Of a DNA stretch of 64,000 bases, positions 1-8,955 are shown in pieces (positions within the stretch are counted from its first letter, which is position 1; each line of letters starts with the position of its first letter). Location of the stretch: contig NZ_BAAFZV010000002.1 in assembly GCF_045866565.1 (NCBI RefSeq), forward strand, positions 186,001 to 250,000. The letters run 5' to 3'. The stretch comes from Cognatilysobacter claricitrinus (lineage in GTDB: Bacteria > Pseudomonadota > Gammaproteobacteria > Xanthomonadales > Xanthomonadaceae). Below the pieces are notes generated by a model. That model had not been told where the DNA came from. It saw only the letters and a program-made list of their open reading frames with translations, and made no database searches. The position numbers and the translations under genes are program-made.

Positions 1-1
1 G

Positions 2-847
2 TTCTTCACCGGCTCGAGCGCGATGCTCGCCGAGACCGTGCATTCGCTGGCCGACTGCGGCAACCAGGTGCTGCTGCTGGTCGGCGTCCGCCAGTCGCAG
101 AAACCGCCGTCGCCGAACTATCCGCTGGGCTACGGCAAGGCCATCTACTTCTGGTCGTTCCTGGTCGCGGTGATGCTGTTCACCATCGGCGGCATGTTTT
201 CGCTGTACGAGGGCATCCACAAGCTGTCGAACCCCGAGCCCGTGCGGCAATGGTGGTGGGCTGCCGGCGTGCTCACGTTCGGCGTGATCGCCGAGGGCAT
301 CTCGATGCGCGCCTGCATGCAGGAAGTGAACAAGGCACGCGGTGGACGCTCGCTGGCGCAATGGTTCCGCGAGACGCGCCAGGGCGAGCTGCTGGTGATC
401 TTCGGCGAGGACCTCGCGGCGCTGGCGGGCCTCGTGCTCGCGCTGGTCGCGGTGATGCTGTCGGTCGTCACCGGCAATCCGATCTGGGACGCGGTCGGCA
501 CGATCGCGATCGGCGTGCTGCTGATCGTCGTCGCGGTGATGGTCGGCATCGGCATCAAGGCCATGCTGATCGGCCAGAGCATGGACCCGCTGCGCGAACG
601 CGAACTCTGCGACTACCTGAAGGCACGGCCCGAGATCGAGCGCGTGCTCAACCTCATCACCGTGCAGCTCGGCAACCACGCGGTCGTGTCGGTGCAGGCG
701 CAGATGCGCGAGGCGGGCAGCGCGACGGCGATGGTCCACGCCATCAACACCGTCGAGCGCGAAATGAAGGCGACGTTCCCCGAGGTGCGCTGGAGCTTCT
801 TCGAGCCCGACCTGCCGGACAAGTCGGGCGCGGCGGTCAACGACTGA
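2..847 (+). CDS. CDF-family cation efflux transporter, ZNT9/SLC30A9-like (5' end outside window)
   Basis: The reading frame is open at the left edge, so the start codon and first membrane segment are missing; 281 residues are visible. It reads as a cation diffusion facilitator, an inner-membrane metal/proton antiporter. Near the start is HSLADCGNQ (the HxxxD metal-site helix), followed by a YPLGYGKAIYFW stretch typical of the SLC30A9 branch. Further hydrophobic helices follow, then a short cytoplasmic C-terminal domain in about the last 90 residues. Where many zinc CDFs have HxxxD in the fifth helix, this protein has GEDLAALAG, as ZNT9-type proteins do, so the transported ion is uncertain. 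Its stop codon abuts the convergent rlmJ stop with no gap. Confidence 0.85.
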   Translation, partial: FFTGSSAMLAETVHSLADCGNQVLLLVGVRQSQKPPSPNYPLGYGKAIYFWSFLVAVMLFTIGGMFSLYEGIHKLSNPEPVRQWWWAAGVLTFGVIAEGISMRACMQEVNKARGGRSLAQWFRETRQGELLVIFGEDLAALAGLVLALVAVMLSVVTGNPIWDAVGTIAIGVLLIVVAVMVGIGIKAMLIGQSMDPLRERELCDYLKARPEIERVLNLITVQLGNHAVVSVQAQMREAGSATAMVHAINTVEREMKATFPEVRWSFFEPDLPDKSGAAVND

Positions 848-1714
848 TCAGGCCGGCGCCTTGAACCATTCGACGCGCCACGCCGCGCCGGTCGGCTCGC
901 CGAGCACATCGGCGAGCACCGGTAACAGCTCGCGCATGCGCTGGTCGAACCGGTAAGGCGCATTGAGCAGCAACAGGCCGCTGCCGTTCATGCGCAGCGG
1001 CGAGTCGTCCGGCCGCACCAGCAGCTCGGCCACCATCACCGACTTCGCCGGCATCGTCGCCATCGAGCGGTAGGCGCGCTGCAACGCGCGCCGCTGCTTG
1101 ATCGGATACCACAACGCGTACGTGCCCTGCGGCCAGCGTTCGAGTGCGTCGCGCAGCGCGCGCAGCGCGGTCTCGAACTCCTGCAGCTGCGCTTCGAACG
1201 GCGGATCGATCAGCACCAGCCCGCGACCGAAGCGTTCCTCGCCGATGCGCGGCGGAAGAAGGGCGTGCATCGCGCCGTAGCCGTCGCGCGCGTGCACGGC
1301 GACGCGCGCATCTCCGGCCATCGCGGACTTCAGCGCGTCCGCTTCTTCGGGCTGCAGCTCGCAGCAGGTGATGCGGTCCTGCGCGCGCAGCGCGTGCGTG
1401 AGCAGCCACGGCGAGCCGGGGTAGGCGTTCGGCCCATGCGCGTTGCGGCAGGCGGTGATCGCATCGACATACGCGCGCAGCGGCGCCGGTTCGGTGCCCG
1501 GTTGCAGGCGGTCGATTCCGCCGACGCCGCCGGACGCCTCACCCGTGCGCTTCGCCTGCGCCGCATCGAGGTAATACAGGCCGCGACCGGCGTGGGTATC
1601 CAGCGCGAACAGGGGCGCGGGCTTGGCGACGAGGGCGTCGCACAGCGCGAGCAGCGCGGCGTGCTTGAGGACGTCGGCGTGGTTGCCGGCGTGGAAGGCG
1701 TGGCGATAGTTCAT
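848..1714 (-). CDS. rlmJ: 23S rRNA (adenine-2030-N6)-methyltransferase RlmJ
   Basis: This 288-residue protein matches RlmJ (E. coli about 280), which methylates A2030 of 23S rRNA using S-adenosylmethionine. It begins with the diagnostic MNYRHAFHAGNHADVLKH. A Rossmann-type SAM site with ALDTHAGRGLYYL follows, and the catalytic IDPPFE motif (the NPPY equivalent) lies about two thirds of the way along. The frame stays open upstream of this ATG, but RlmJ proteins start exactly here. It is divergent from creB and converges on the cation transporter. Confidence 0.93.
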   Translation of the reverse strand: MNYRHAFHAGNHADVLKHAALLALCDALVAKPAPLFALDTHAGRGLYYLDAAQAKRTGEASGGVGGIDRLQPGTEPAPLRAYVDAITACRNAHGPNAYPGSPWLLTHALRAQDRITCCELQPEEADALKSAMAGDARVAVHARDGYGAMHALLPPRIGEERFGRGLVLIDPPFEAQLQEFETALRALRDALERWPQGTYALWYPIKQRRALQRAYRSMATMPAKSVMVAELLVRPDDSPLRMNGSGLLLLNAPYRFDQRMRELLPVLADVLGEPTGAAWRVEWFKAPA

Positions 1715-1771
1715 GCCGGATAGGGTACGCGGGTAGGCGGTGGCACACTGGCGGCCGAATCGGAGGGGCAC

Positions 1772-2434
1772 ATGGGGCGGATCCTGCTGGTCGAAGACGA
1801 GAGCGCGATCGCACGGACGGTGGAGTTCGCGCTGCGCGAGGACGGCTTCGAGGTCGAGCACGCGCTCACCGGCGGCGACGCGCTGCGCCTGGCTGCCGCG
1901 GGCACGCACGATCTCGCCATCCTCGACGTCGGCCTGCCCGACATCGGCGGCTTCGCGCTGTGCCGCGAACTGCGCCGTGGCCGCGACCTGCCGGTGATCT
2001 TCCTCACCGCGCGCGACGCCGAGGCCGATCGCGTGCTGGGTTTCGAGATCGGCGCGGACGACTACGTCGCCAAACCGTTCTCGCCGCGCGAACTGGTCGC
2101 GCGCGTGCGCGCCGTGTTGCGCCGCAGCCGGGGCGCCGCGCCGACCGGCGGATTCGCGCATGACGCCGAAGGTCATCGCGTGAGCTGGCGCGGTCGTGTA
2201 CTGGACCTGACACGCTACGAATACGGCCTGCTCGCCGCGCTTTTGCAGCGGCCCGGCGCGATCCTGACCCGCGCACAGTTGATGGACCGCGTCTGGGGCA
2301 CCGACAGCGATAGCACCGACCGCACCGTCGACACGCACATCAAGACGCTGCGGGCGAAGCTGCGCGACGTCGATCCGGATGCCGACCCGATCCGCACCCA
2401 ACGCGGCCTCGGCTACTCGCTGCACGTCGACTGA
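1772..2434 (+). CDS. creB: CreB-like OmpR-family response regulator
   Basis: This 220-residue two-component regulator has an N-terminal receiver with acidic pocket residues near position 9, phospho-acceptor Asp52 (LAILDVGLPD), Thr79 and Lys101 (VAKPFS). A C-terminal OmpR/PhoB winged helix covers about residues 125-220 and ends in TQRGLGYSL. Subfamily assignment rests on the sequence and on the following creC and creD genes. In enteric bacteria and Aeromonas/Stenotrophomonas, CreB (BlrA) answers CreC (BlrB) during peptidoglycan or beta-lactam stress. A GGAGGGG Shine-Dalgarno precedes the ATG. The stop is one base before the creC start, so the pair is translated together. Confidence 0.9.
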   Translation: MGRILLVEDESAIARTVEFALREDGFEVEHALTGGDALRLAAAGTHDLAILDVGLPDIGGFALCRELRRGRDLPVIFLTARDAEADRVLGFEIGADDYVAKPFSPRELVARVRAVLRRSRGAAPTGGFAHDAEGHRVSWRGRVLDLTRYEYGLLAALLQRPGAILTRAQLMDRVWGTDSDSTDRTVDTHIKTLRAKLRDVDPDADPIRTQRGLGYSLHVD

Positions 2435-2435
2435 C

Positions 2436-3863
2436 ATGCGCATCGGCCTGCGCATCTTCCTCGGCTACTTCGCGATCGTCGCGCTGGCCGGGTTGCTTGT
2501 GACGAAGGTATTCGTCGCGCAGGTGAAGCCCGGCGTTCGCCAGGCGATGGAAGACACGCTGGTCGACACCGCGAACGTGCTCGCGGAACTCGCGGCCGAT
2601 GATCTTGCGTCCGGCCATATCGCCGACGGCCGTTTCGCGCAGCACGTGCGTGCACTGCGCGGCCGTGATCCGGGCGCGGCGATCTGGGGCTTCTCCAAGC
2701 GCGCGGCGACCTACCGCATATACGTCACCGACGCGCACGGCATCGTGGTGTTCGACAGCACCGGTCGCGATGTCGGGCGGGATTATTCCAAGTGGAACGA
2801 CGTCTACCGCACGCTGCACGGCCAGTACGGCGCGCGGTCGACCGCGGAAAACCCGAAAGATCCGTATTCGACGGTGATGCACGTCGCCGCGCCTGTGCGT
2901 GATGCGCAGGGTGCGTTGATTGGCGTGCTCACCGTCGCCAAGCCCAATCGCGCGTTGCAGCCGTTCATCGATCGCAGCCAGACCATTATCACGCGCTGGG
3001 GGGCGGTGCTGCTGGGTGTCGCGTTGATGACCGGGCTCGCCGCGGCATGGTGGCTGTCGAACCAGCTCGGGCTGTTGCGGCGTTACGCGCAGTCGGTCAC
3101 TGCGGGCGAACGCGCGACGCTGCCATCGACCGCCGGCGAATTCGCCGAGCTCGGACATGCGCTGGAAACCATGCGCACCAAGCTCGAAGGCAAGCAGTAC
3201 GTCGAGCAGTACGTGCATTCGCTGACGCACGAGATGAAGAGCCCGCTTGCGGCGATCCGCGCGAGTGCGGAGCTGCTGGAACAACCACTGGCGGACGTCG
3301 ATCGCGCTCAGTTCGTCGCCGGCATTCGCGCGCAGAGCGATCGCATGGCGCAGATGATCGACAAGCTGCTCGCGCTTGCGGCGGTCGAGCATCGGCAGAC
3401 GCTGGAGTCGCCGCAACCGGTGGACATCCGGGCGCTCGTCGACGACGTGCTCGCCGACTGCCGCGAGCGGTTGCGCGCGCGCGGGCAGGCGATCAACGCG
3501 ACTGTCGCTTCGGATCTCCCGCATCCGCCGGGTGACGCATTCCTTTTGCGCCAGGCGCTGTCCAACCTCGTCGAGAACGCGTCGGATTTCGCGCCCGACG
3601 CCAGCGTCATCGAACTGCGCGTCGACCACGATGGCAACGACGTCGTGCTGCGCGTGCTCGACCGCGGCGCAGGTGTGCCGGACTACGCGAGTGGCCGCGT
3701 CTTCGAGCGTTTCTATTCGCTGCCGCGTCCGGGTGGCGCCAGCCGAAGCAGCGGGCTCGGGCTGTGTTTCGTCGCCGAGGTGGCCGACCTGCACGGTGGC
3801 CGCGCCTCGCTGCGCAATCGCGCAGGTGGCGGCGCCGAAGCCCGCATCGACCTGCCGGCCTGA
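2436..3863 (+). CDS. creC: CreC-like sensor histidine kinase
   Basis: This 475-residue inner-membrane sensor kinase has a membrane helix at residues about 5-25, a periplasmic sensor domain of about 160 residues containing IYVTDAHGIVVFDS (a CreC-type single-Cache/PAS fold), and a second helix at about 188-207. HAMP-like and dimerization segments follow, with phospho-acceptor His265 in HSLTHEMKSPLAA, then an ATPase domain with N (LSNLVENASDF), G1 (DRGAGVP) and G2 (SSGLGLCF) boxes. It phosphorylates CreB. The start was chosen as the ATG one base after the creB stop; the open frame extends further upstream but only inside creB. Confidence 0.9.
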   Translation: MRIGLRIFLGYFAIVALAGLLVTKVFVAQVKPGVRQAMEDTLVDTANVLAELAADDLASGHIADGRFAQHVRALRGRDPGAAIWGFSKRAATYRIYVTDAHGIVVFDSTGRDVGRDYSKWNDVYRTLHGQYGARSTAENPKDPYSTVMHVAAPVRDAQGALIGVLTVAKPNRALQPFIDRSQTIITRWGAVLLGVALMTGLAAAWWLSNQLGLLRRYAQSVTAGERATLPSTAGEFAELGHALETMRTKLEGKQYVEQYVHSLTHEMKSPLAAIRASAELLEQPLADVDRAQFVAGIRAQSDRMAQMIDKLLALAAVEHRQTLESPQPVDIRALVDDVLADCRERLRARGQAINATVASDLPHPPGDAFLLRQALSNLVENASDFAPDASVIELRVDHDGNDVVLRVLDRGAGVPDYASGRVFERFYSLPRPGGASRSSGLGLCFVAEVADLHGGRASLRNRAGGGAEARIDLPA

Positions 3864-3864
3864 C

Positions 3865-3880
3865 TTCATACCCGCTTCAC
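3865..3880 (+). promoter_or_regulatory. Putative cre/blr-tag (CreB operator) upstream of creD
   Basis: TTCAT, six bases, then TTCAC lie in the 73-base gap between the creC stop and the creD start. The published CreB/BlrA tag is TTCAC-N6-TTCAC, so this is a match with one mismatch and correct spacing. Its position just before creD, the classic CreBC target, supports the call. Binding is inferred. Confidence 0.55.
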
Positions 3881-3936
3881 CGTCCGGCCATCGCCGGCGC
3901 ACGGCCGCGCGCCAGGCTCGTCGCACCTTCATACGG

Positions 3937-5292
3937 ATGGGCGACATGCGCATCGGATTCAAACTGGTGCTAGTAGCGGTGATGACGGTCCTGATCCTCA
4001 TCCCGCTGGCGATGGTCAACGGACTCATCGGGGAGCGGGAGCGTTATCGCGACCAGGCGGTGACCGACATCGGCAACATGTACGGCGGTCGACAGACGCT
4101 CGTGGGCCCGGTGCTCACCGTGCCGTATTCGGAAATGGCGGACGTCGAGGAAACCGGGCGCGACGGCATCGTGCGCACGGTGCGCAAGCGCCAGTCGTTC
4201 GAATGGACGTTCTTCCCGACGCGCCTGGACGCGACCGGTCCGCTGGTCCCCGCGACCCGGAAACGCGGCCTGTACCGGGTGCCGGTGTACGAGTGGAACG
4301 GCGTCGTCACCGCCGATTTCGAGGTGCAGATTCCAACGGATGCTGCCGACACCGACCGCATCATCGGCACGCCCGTGCTCGGCTATGCGCTCTCCGACGT
4401 GCGCGGCCTGCACGGCACGCCGCGCGTGCGCATCGACGGTCGCGACGTCGCGCTGCAGGAGGGCGCGGGCGCGCGTGACGACGCCGGCATGCACGCGACG
4501 CTGGCGACACCCGCGCCCGGGGCGCGGTTTTCGCTGACATCGCGGCTGGACGTGCAGCTGGCGGGCACGCAGTCGCTGGCCTTCGTTCCGGTCGGCAAGC
4601 GCAACACAATCGACATCCATTCGACATGGCCGCACCCGAGCTTCCAGGGGCTGTCGCCGTGGCGTAGCGACGTATCGAACGCGGGCTTCAAGGCGCAGTG
4701 GCAGGTGGCGTCGATCGCCACCGATGCGCAGCGCCAGTACTACGCACGGCAGGCGGCCAACGTACGTGCGATCTCGAACACCATCGTCGATGGCGGCGCA
4801 TTGCCGACGCTCGGCGTCGTGCTCGACGATCCGGTCGATGCCTACACCATGGCCGACCGCGCGACGAAGTACGGCGTGCTGTTCGTCGCGATCACGTTCG
4901 TCGGCTTCTTCATGTTCGAAGTGATCCGGCAGTTGCCGATCCATCCCATCCAGTACGGGCTGGTCGGCCTCGCGCTGGTGATCTTCTTCCTGCTGCTGGT
5001 CAGCCTCAGCGAGCACATTCCGTTCCCGACGGCGTACGTGATCGCGAGCGCGGCCTGCATCGGGTTGATCGGCTTCTACCTGAGCGCGGTCTTGCGCAGC
5101 GCACTGCGAGGCACCGCGTTCGCGGTGATGCTGGGCCTTCTCTACGCCGCGCTTTACGGGTTGCTGATATCCGAAGACAACGCGCTGGTGCTCGGCTCCG
5201 TGTTGCTGTTCGCGATCCTTGCCGCGGTGATGGTGGCGACGCGGCGGCTCGACTGGTACCGCGTCGGTTCGACCACACCACGGACGGCATGA
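3937..5292 (+). CDS. creD: CreD inner-membrane protein
   Basis: This protein of about 451 residues matches CreD (BlrD), an inner-membrane protein of unknown biochemistry induced by CreBC and linked to envelope integrity and beta-lactam response. An N-terminal hydrophobic helix with ILIPLAMVNGLIGERERYR is followed by RQTLVGPVLTVPY, a hallmark of the family. A periplasmic domain of roughly 250 residues comes next, then a cluster of about six membrane helices in the C-terminal 150 residues. A second ATG nine bases downstream (3946) is equally good; it matches the creC start context. A cre/blr-like tag lies just upstream. Confidence 0.88.
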   Translation: MGDMRIGFKLVLVAVMTVLILIPLAMVNGLIGERERYRDQAVTDIGNMYGGRQTLVGPVLTVPYSEMADVEETGRDGIVRTVRKRQSFEWTFFPTRLDATGPLVPATRKRGLYRVPVYEWNGVVTADFEVQIPTDAADTDRIIGTPVLGYALSDVRGLHGTPRVRIDGRDVALQEGAGARDDAGMHATLATPAPGARFSLTSRLDVQLAGTQSLAFVPVGKRNTIDIHSTWPHPSFQGLSPWRSDVSNAGFKAQWQVASIATDAQRQYYARQAANVRAISNTIVDGGALPTLGVVLDDPVDAYTMADRATKYGVLFVAITFVGFFMFEVIRQLPIHPIQYGLVGLALVIFFLLLVSLSEHIPFPTAYVIASAACIGLIGFYLSAVLRSALRGTAFAVMLGLLYAALYGLLISEDNALVLGSVLLFAILAAVMVATRRLDWYRVGSTTPRTA

Positions 5293-5339
5293 GGGACGTG
5301 CGTCGGGGCGCGACGATGCGAGTCGTCGCGCCTTCGTCG

Positions 5340-6869
5340 TCAGCGTGCGTCGATCACCAGTTCGACGCCGAGGCCACCGAAGTAGTCCTGCTCCGAGCGC
5401 ACATCGGCCTTCAACAGCGGCCGACTCTCGAACCATGGGCGCGACAGCGTCAACGTCAGCAACTCGCCTTCGGCACGTGCGGCGAGTTGCGGGATCGGTT
5501 CGGCGTCATGCCCGCGATGCAGCACAACCGCGACCCGCAGCAACGCGGCGAGGTGCCGGGCCGAGGCCAGGAGGCGATCGGGCAGGGCGTCGAAATCGCT
5601 CTTGTGCAGGCGACGGCGATGCGTGCGCACCAGTGCGGCAAGGAACTGCTGCTGCTGTTGCGAGAAACCGGAGATATCCGAGTTCTCGATCACGTAGGCG
5701 CCGTGCAGGTGGTACTTGCTGTGCGCGATGGTGAGGCCGAGTTCATGCAGGCGCGCCGCACGCGCCAGCATCAGGCGGTCGTCGCCGTCCAGCGACCAGT
5801 CGCCCGCGACCTGGTCGAACAGCCGCATCGCGGTGTCCTCGACGCGTTGCGCCTGCGCGCGATCGATGCCGTAGCGCTCCATCAGCGCGATCACCGACGC
5901 CTCGCGCGGATCGTCCGAGCCGCCGCGGCCGATCATGTCGTACAGGATGCCTTCGCGCATCGCCGCCTTGCTGACGGCCACGCGCGTCAGGCCGAGCGCG
6001 TCGAACGCGGCCTCCATGACCAGCAGACCGCCGGCGATGATCGCCTGGCGATCCGCGGACAGACCCGGCAGTTCGATGTCCTCGATGCGTTCGGACTGCA
6101 GCAGGCGGTCGCGCACCTGTGGCAATGCTTCGGCGGTGATCGCGCCCTTGGTCAGCTTCATGGCCGCGCAGATTTCGCCGATCGCTTTCGCGGTGCCCGA
6201 CGAGCCGAGCGCCTCGTCCCAGCCCAGCGAGCGATACGTGCCGGCGAACTGCTGCAGCTCGGCGCTGACCGCCGCGACACCGACGCGCCACGCCTTGCGC
6301 GAAAGTTTGCCGTCGGCGAAGAATCGGCGCGTGGTGGCGATCGCGCCGACCTGCACGCTTTCGCGTTCGATCGCCTCGAACCCGCTGCCGATGATGAATT
6401 CGGTCGAGCCGCCACCGATGTCGATGACGAGCCGAAGATGCCCCGTCTTGGGCGGCTGCTCGTGCGCCACGCCGAGATAGATCAGGCGCGCTTCTTCGCG
6501 GCCCGCCACGACTTCGATGGGATGGCCGAGCGCGCTTTCCGCCGGTGCGAGGAAGGCCTGCGGCATCGCGAGGCGGCGCACGGTGTTGGTGGCGATGGCG
6601 CGCATGTGCTGCGGCGGGATGTCGCGCACGCGCTGGCCGAAACGCGCCAGACATTCCAGCGCGCGTTCGCGCACCGGCGCGGACAGGCCGCCGGCAGCGT
6701 CGAGGCCTTCGGCGAGCCGCACGGTCTCCTTGATGCGGTCGACGATGCGGAGCTGGCCGAGCACGTAACTCGCCACCACCATGTGGAAGCTGTTCGAACC
6801 GAGATCGACCGCGGCCAGCAGGTCGCCGTCCTGCAGCGGAAGCCGCGCCGTGTGCAGCAGGCCATTCAT
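5340..6869 (-). CDS. ppx: Exopolyphosphatase
   Basis: This 509-residue protein of the Ppx/GppA family (ASKHA fold) releases orthophosphate from the ends of polyphosphate; guanosine pentaphosphate phosphatase activity cannot be excluded. The nucleotide-binding phosphate loops are visible as AAVDLGSNSFHMVV (residues about 18-31) and VIDIGGGSTEFIIG (about 135-150). The C-terminal half carries the HD-like helical domain (ARAARLHELGLTIAHSKYHLHG is split around its metal site). It starts 7 bases after the ppk stop, making it the last gene of a phoB-phoR-ppk-ppx run, so polyphosphate synthesis and breakdown are co-expressed. Confidence 0.92.
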   Translation of the reverse strand: MNGLLHTARLPLQDGDLLAAVDLGSNSFHMVVASYVLGQLRIVDRIKETVRLAEGLDAAGGLSAPVRERALECLARFGQRVRDIPPQHMRAIATNTVRRLAMPQAFLAPAESALGHPIEVVAGREEARLIYLGVAHEQPPKTGHLRLVIDIGGGSTEFIIGSGFEAIERESVQVGAIATTRRFFADGKLSRKAWRVGVAAVSAELQQFAGTYRSLGWDEALGSSGTAKAIGEICAAMKLTKGAITAEALPQVRDRLLQSERIEDIELPGLSADRQAIIAGGLLVMEAAFDALGLTRVAVSKAAMREGILYDMIGRGGSDDPREASVIALMERYGIDRAQAQRVEDTAMRLFDQVAGDWSLDGDDRLMLARAARLHELGLTIAHSKYHLHGAYVIENSDISGFSQQQQQFLAALVRTHRRRLHKSDFDALPDRLLASARHLAALLRVAVVLHRGHDAEPIPQLAARAEGELLTLTLSRPWFESRPLLKADVRSEQDYFGGLGVELVIDAR

Positions 6870-6876
6870 GGGTGCA

Positions 6877-8955
6877 TCACCCGCAGAACTTCGACAGCAG
6901 CTTGGCCTGCGCCGAATGCGGCGGCTCGCCGTCCTCAGGCAGCACGCGTGCATAGCGACCGTCGGCGTGAAGTTCCCACGCGTTGCAGTTGTCGGCGAGA
7001 TAGTTTTCCAGCGCTTCGGCGAACACGCGTCGCGATACGCGCGGATCGACGATGACGAAACCGGTTTCGACGCGACGCAGCAGGTTGCGCTCCAGCCAAT
7101 CGGCGCTGCCGCAGAGCAGTTCCGGCTCGCCGCCGTTCTCGAACCAGTAGACGCGCGAATGTTCGAGGAACCGCCCGACGATCGAGCGCACGCGAATGTT
7201 GTCGGACACGCCGGGAACGCCGGGACGCAGCGAACACGCGCCGCGCACGATCAGGTCGATGCGCACGCCGGCCTGCGACGCCTTGTACAGCTCGCGGATG
7301 ACCTGCGGCTCGTTGAGCGCGTTCATCTTGGCGATGATTCGCGCGGGCTTTCCGGCGCGCGCGTTGCGCGCCTCGCGCTCGATGCGCATCAGCATGCCGC
7401 TGTGCAGCGTGAACGGTGCCTGCAACATGCGGCGCAGCTCCAGCGACGGCGCAAGGCCCGAGATCTGCTGGAACATCAGGTGCACGTCGTGGCCGATGTC
7501 GGCGTCGGCGGTCATCAGGCCGATGTCGGTGTACGCACGTGCCGTGCCCGGGTGGTAATTGCCGGTGCCCAGGTGCACGTAGCGCGCCAGCTTGCTGCCC
7601 TCGCGCCGCACGATCAGCATCATCTTTGCGTGCGTCTTGTAGCCCACCACGCCGTACACGACCTGCACGCCCGCAGCCTGCAGGCGATCGGCAAGACCGA
7701 GGTTCGCTTCCTCGTCGAAACGTGCGCGAAGTTCGACGACGACGGTGACGTCCTTGCCGTTGCGGGCGGCCTGGATCAGGTGCTCGACGATCTGCGAATC
7801 CTTGCCGGCGCGATACAGCGTCTGCTTGATCGCAAGCACGTGCGGATCTTCCGCCGCCTGCCGCAGCAGTTCGAGCACCGGCATGAAGGAATCGAACGGG
7901 TGGTGCAGGACGACGTCGCGCGCCGCGATCGTCTCGAACATCGACTCCACGCCCGGCAGGATGCGCGGCGTGAACGGCGGGAACTTCAGATCCGGCCGGC
8001 GCACGAGGTCGTACACCTGGATCGCACGGTTGAGGTTCACCGGACCGTTGATGCGGTAGACCGCGGACTCGTCGAGTTCGAAGTTCTGCAGCAGCAGGCC
8101 GACGATGTCATCCGGGCACTGCTCGGCGATTTCCAGCCGCACCGCACGCATGTAGCCGCGGCCGAGCAGCTCGTCGCGCAGTGCCAGCGCGAGGTTCTCG
8201 ACTTCTTCCTCGTCGACCAGCAGCTCGGAATTGCGGGTGACGCGGAACTGGTACGCGCCCTTCACGGTCATGCCGGGGAACAGCTCGTCCACGAACGCCG
8301 ACAGCATGGCCGACAGGAACACGAAATCGGTCGGGCCGCCCGACACCGCCTCCGGCAACTGGATGATGCGCGGCAACGAGCGCGGTGCACGCACGATGGC
8401 GAGGTGGCCGGCACGGCCGAATGCGTCGCGACCGTCGAGCACGACGACGATGTTCAGCGATTTGTTGAGGATCTTCGGAAACGGATGCGCGGGATCGAGT
8501 CCCAGCGGCGACAGCACCGGCAGGATCTCGTCGCGAAAATGCGCACGCAGCCATGCGGACTGGTCGTCCGTCCACGCGTCGCGATGCAAGACGCGCACGC
8601 CGGCGTTGGCCAGTGCCGGACGCAGTACGTCGTTCCAGCATTCGTACTGCGACTTGACCAGATCCGCCGCGCGTTCGTGGATGCGCGCGAGCGTTGCGGA
8701 CGGCACCAGGCCATCGGGCCCTGCAGCGAGGCCGAGCTCCTGTGCATGCTGCAGCGTGCCGGCACGGATCTCGAAGAACTCGTCGAGGTTGGTGCAGCTG
8801 ATGCACAGGTAACGCAGGCGCTCGAGCAGCGGCACGGCGTCGTCCTGCGCCTGCGCGAGAACGCGGAAGTTGAAGTCGAGTTGCGAAAGCTCGCGGTTGA
8901 AGTACAGCGCCGGATCACGCAGCAGGTCGTCGGAGACGTCGGTTTCGGCATTCAT
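6877..8955 (-). CDS. ppk1: Polyphosphate kinase 1
   Basis: This 692-residue enzyme makes polyphosphate from ATP on the inner membrane. N-terminal residues FNRELSQLDFNFRVL and the CTNLDEFFEIRAG stretch are characteristic. Two phospholipase-D-like histidine sites are present: His442 in YKTHAKMML (the autophosphorylated residue, by homology to E. coli PPK) and a second His in EHSRVYWFENG. Arg/Lys residues of the nucleotide site lie around KQTLYRAGKDS. Its ATG overlaps the phoR TGA (ATGA), which implies translational coupling to the phosphate sensor kinase. Confidence 0.95.
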   Translation of the reverse strand: MNAETDVSDDLLRDPALYFNRELSQLDFNFRVLAQAQDDAVPLLERLRYLCISCTNLDEFFEIRAGTLQHAQELGLAAGPDGLVPSATLARIHERAADLVKSQYECWNDVLRPALANAGVRVLHRDAWTDDQSAWLRAHFRDEILPVLSPLGLDPAHPFPKILNKSLNIVVVLDGRDAFGRAGHLAIVRAPRSLPRIIQLPEAVSGGPTDFVFLSAMLSAFVDELFPGMTVKGAYQFRVTRNSELLVDEEEVENLALALRDELLGRGYMRAVRLEIAEQCPDDIVGLLLQNFELDESAVYRINGPVNLNRAIQVYDLVRRPDLKFPPFTPRILPGVESMFETIAARDVVLHHPFDSFMPVLELLRQAAEDPHVLAIKQTLYRAGKDSQIVEHLIQAARNGKDVTVVVELRARFDEEANLGLADRLQAAGVQVVYGVVGYKTHAKMMLIVRREGSKLARYVHLGTGNYHPGTARAYTDIGLMTADADIGHDVHLMFQQISGLAPSLELRRMLQAPFTLHSGMLMRIEREARNARAGKPARIIAKMNALNEPQVIRELYKASQAGVRIDLIVRGACSLRPGVPGVSDNIRVRSIVGRFLEHSRVYWFENGGEPELLCGSADWLERNLLRRVETGFVIVDPRVSRRVFAEALENYLADNCNAWELHADGRYARVLPEDGEPPHSAQAKLLSKFCG

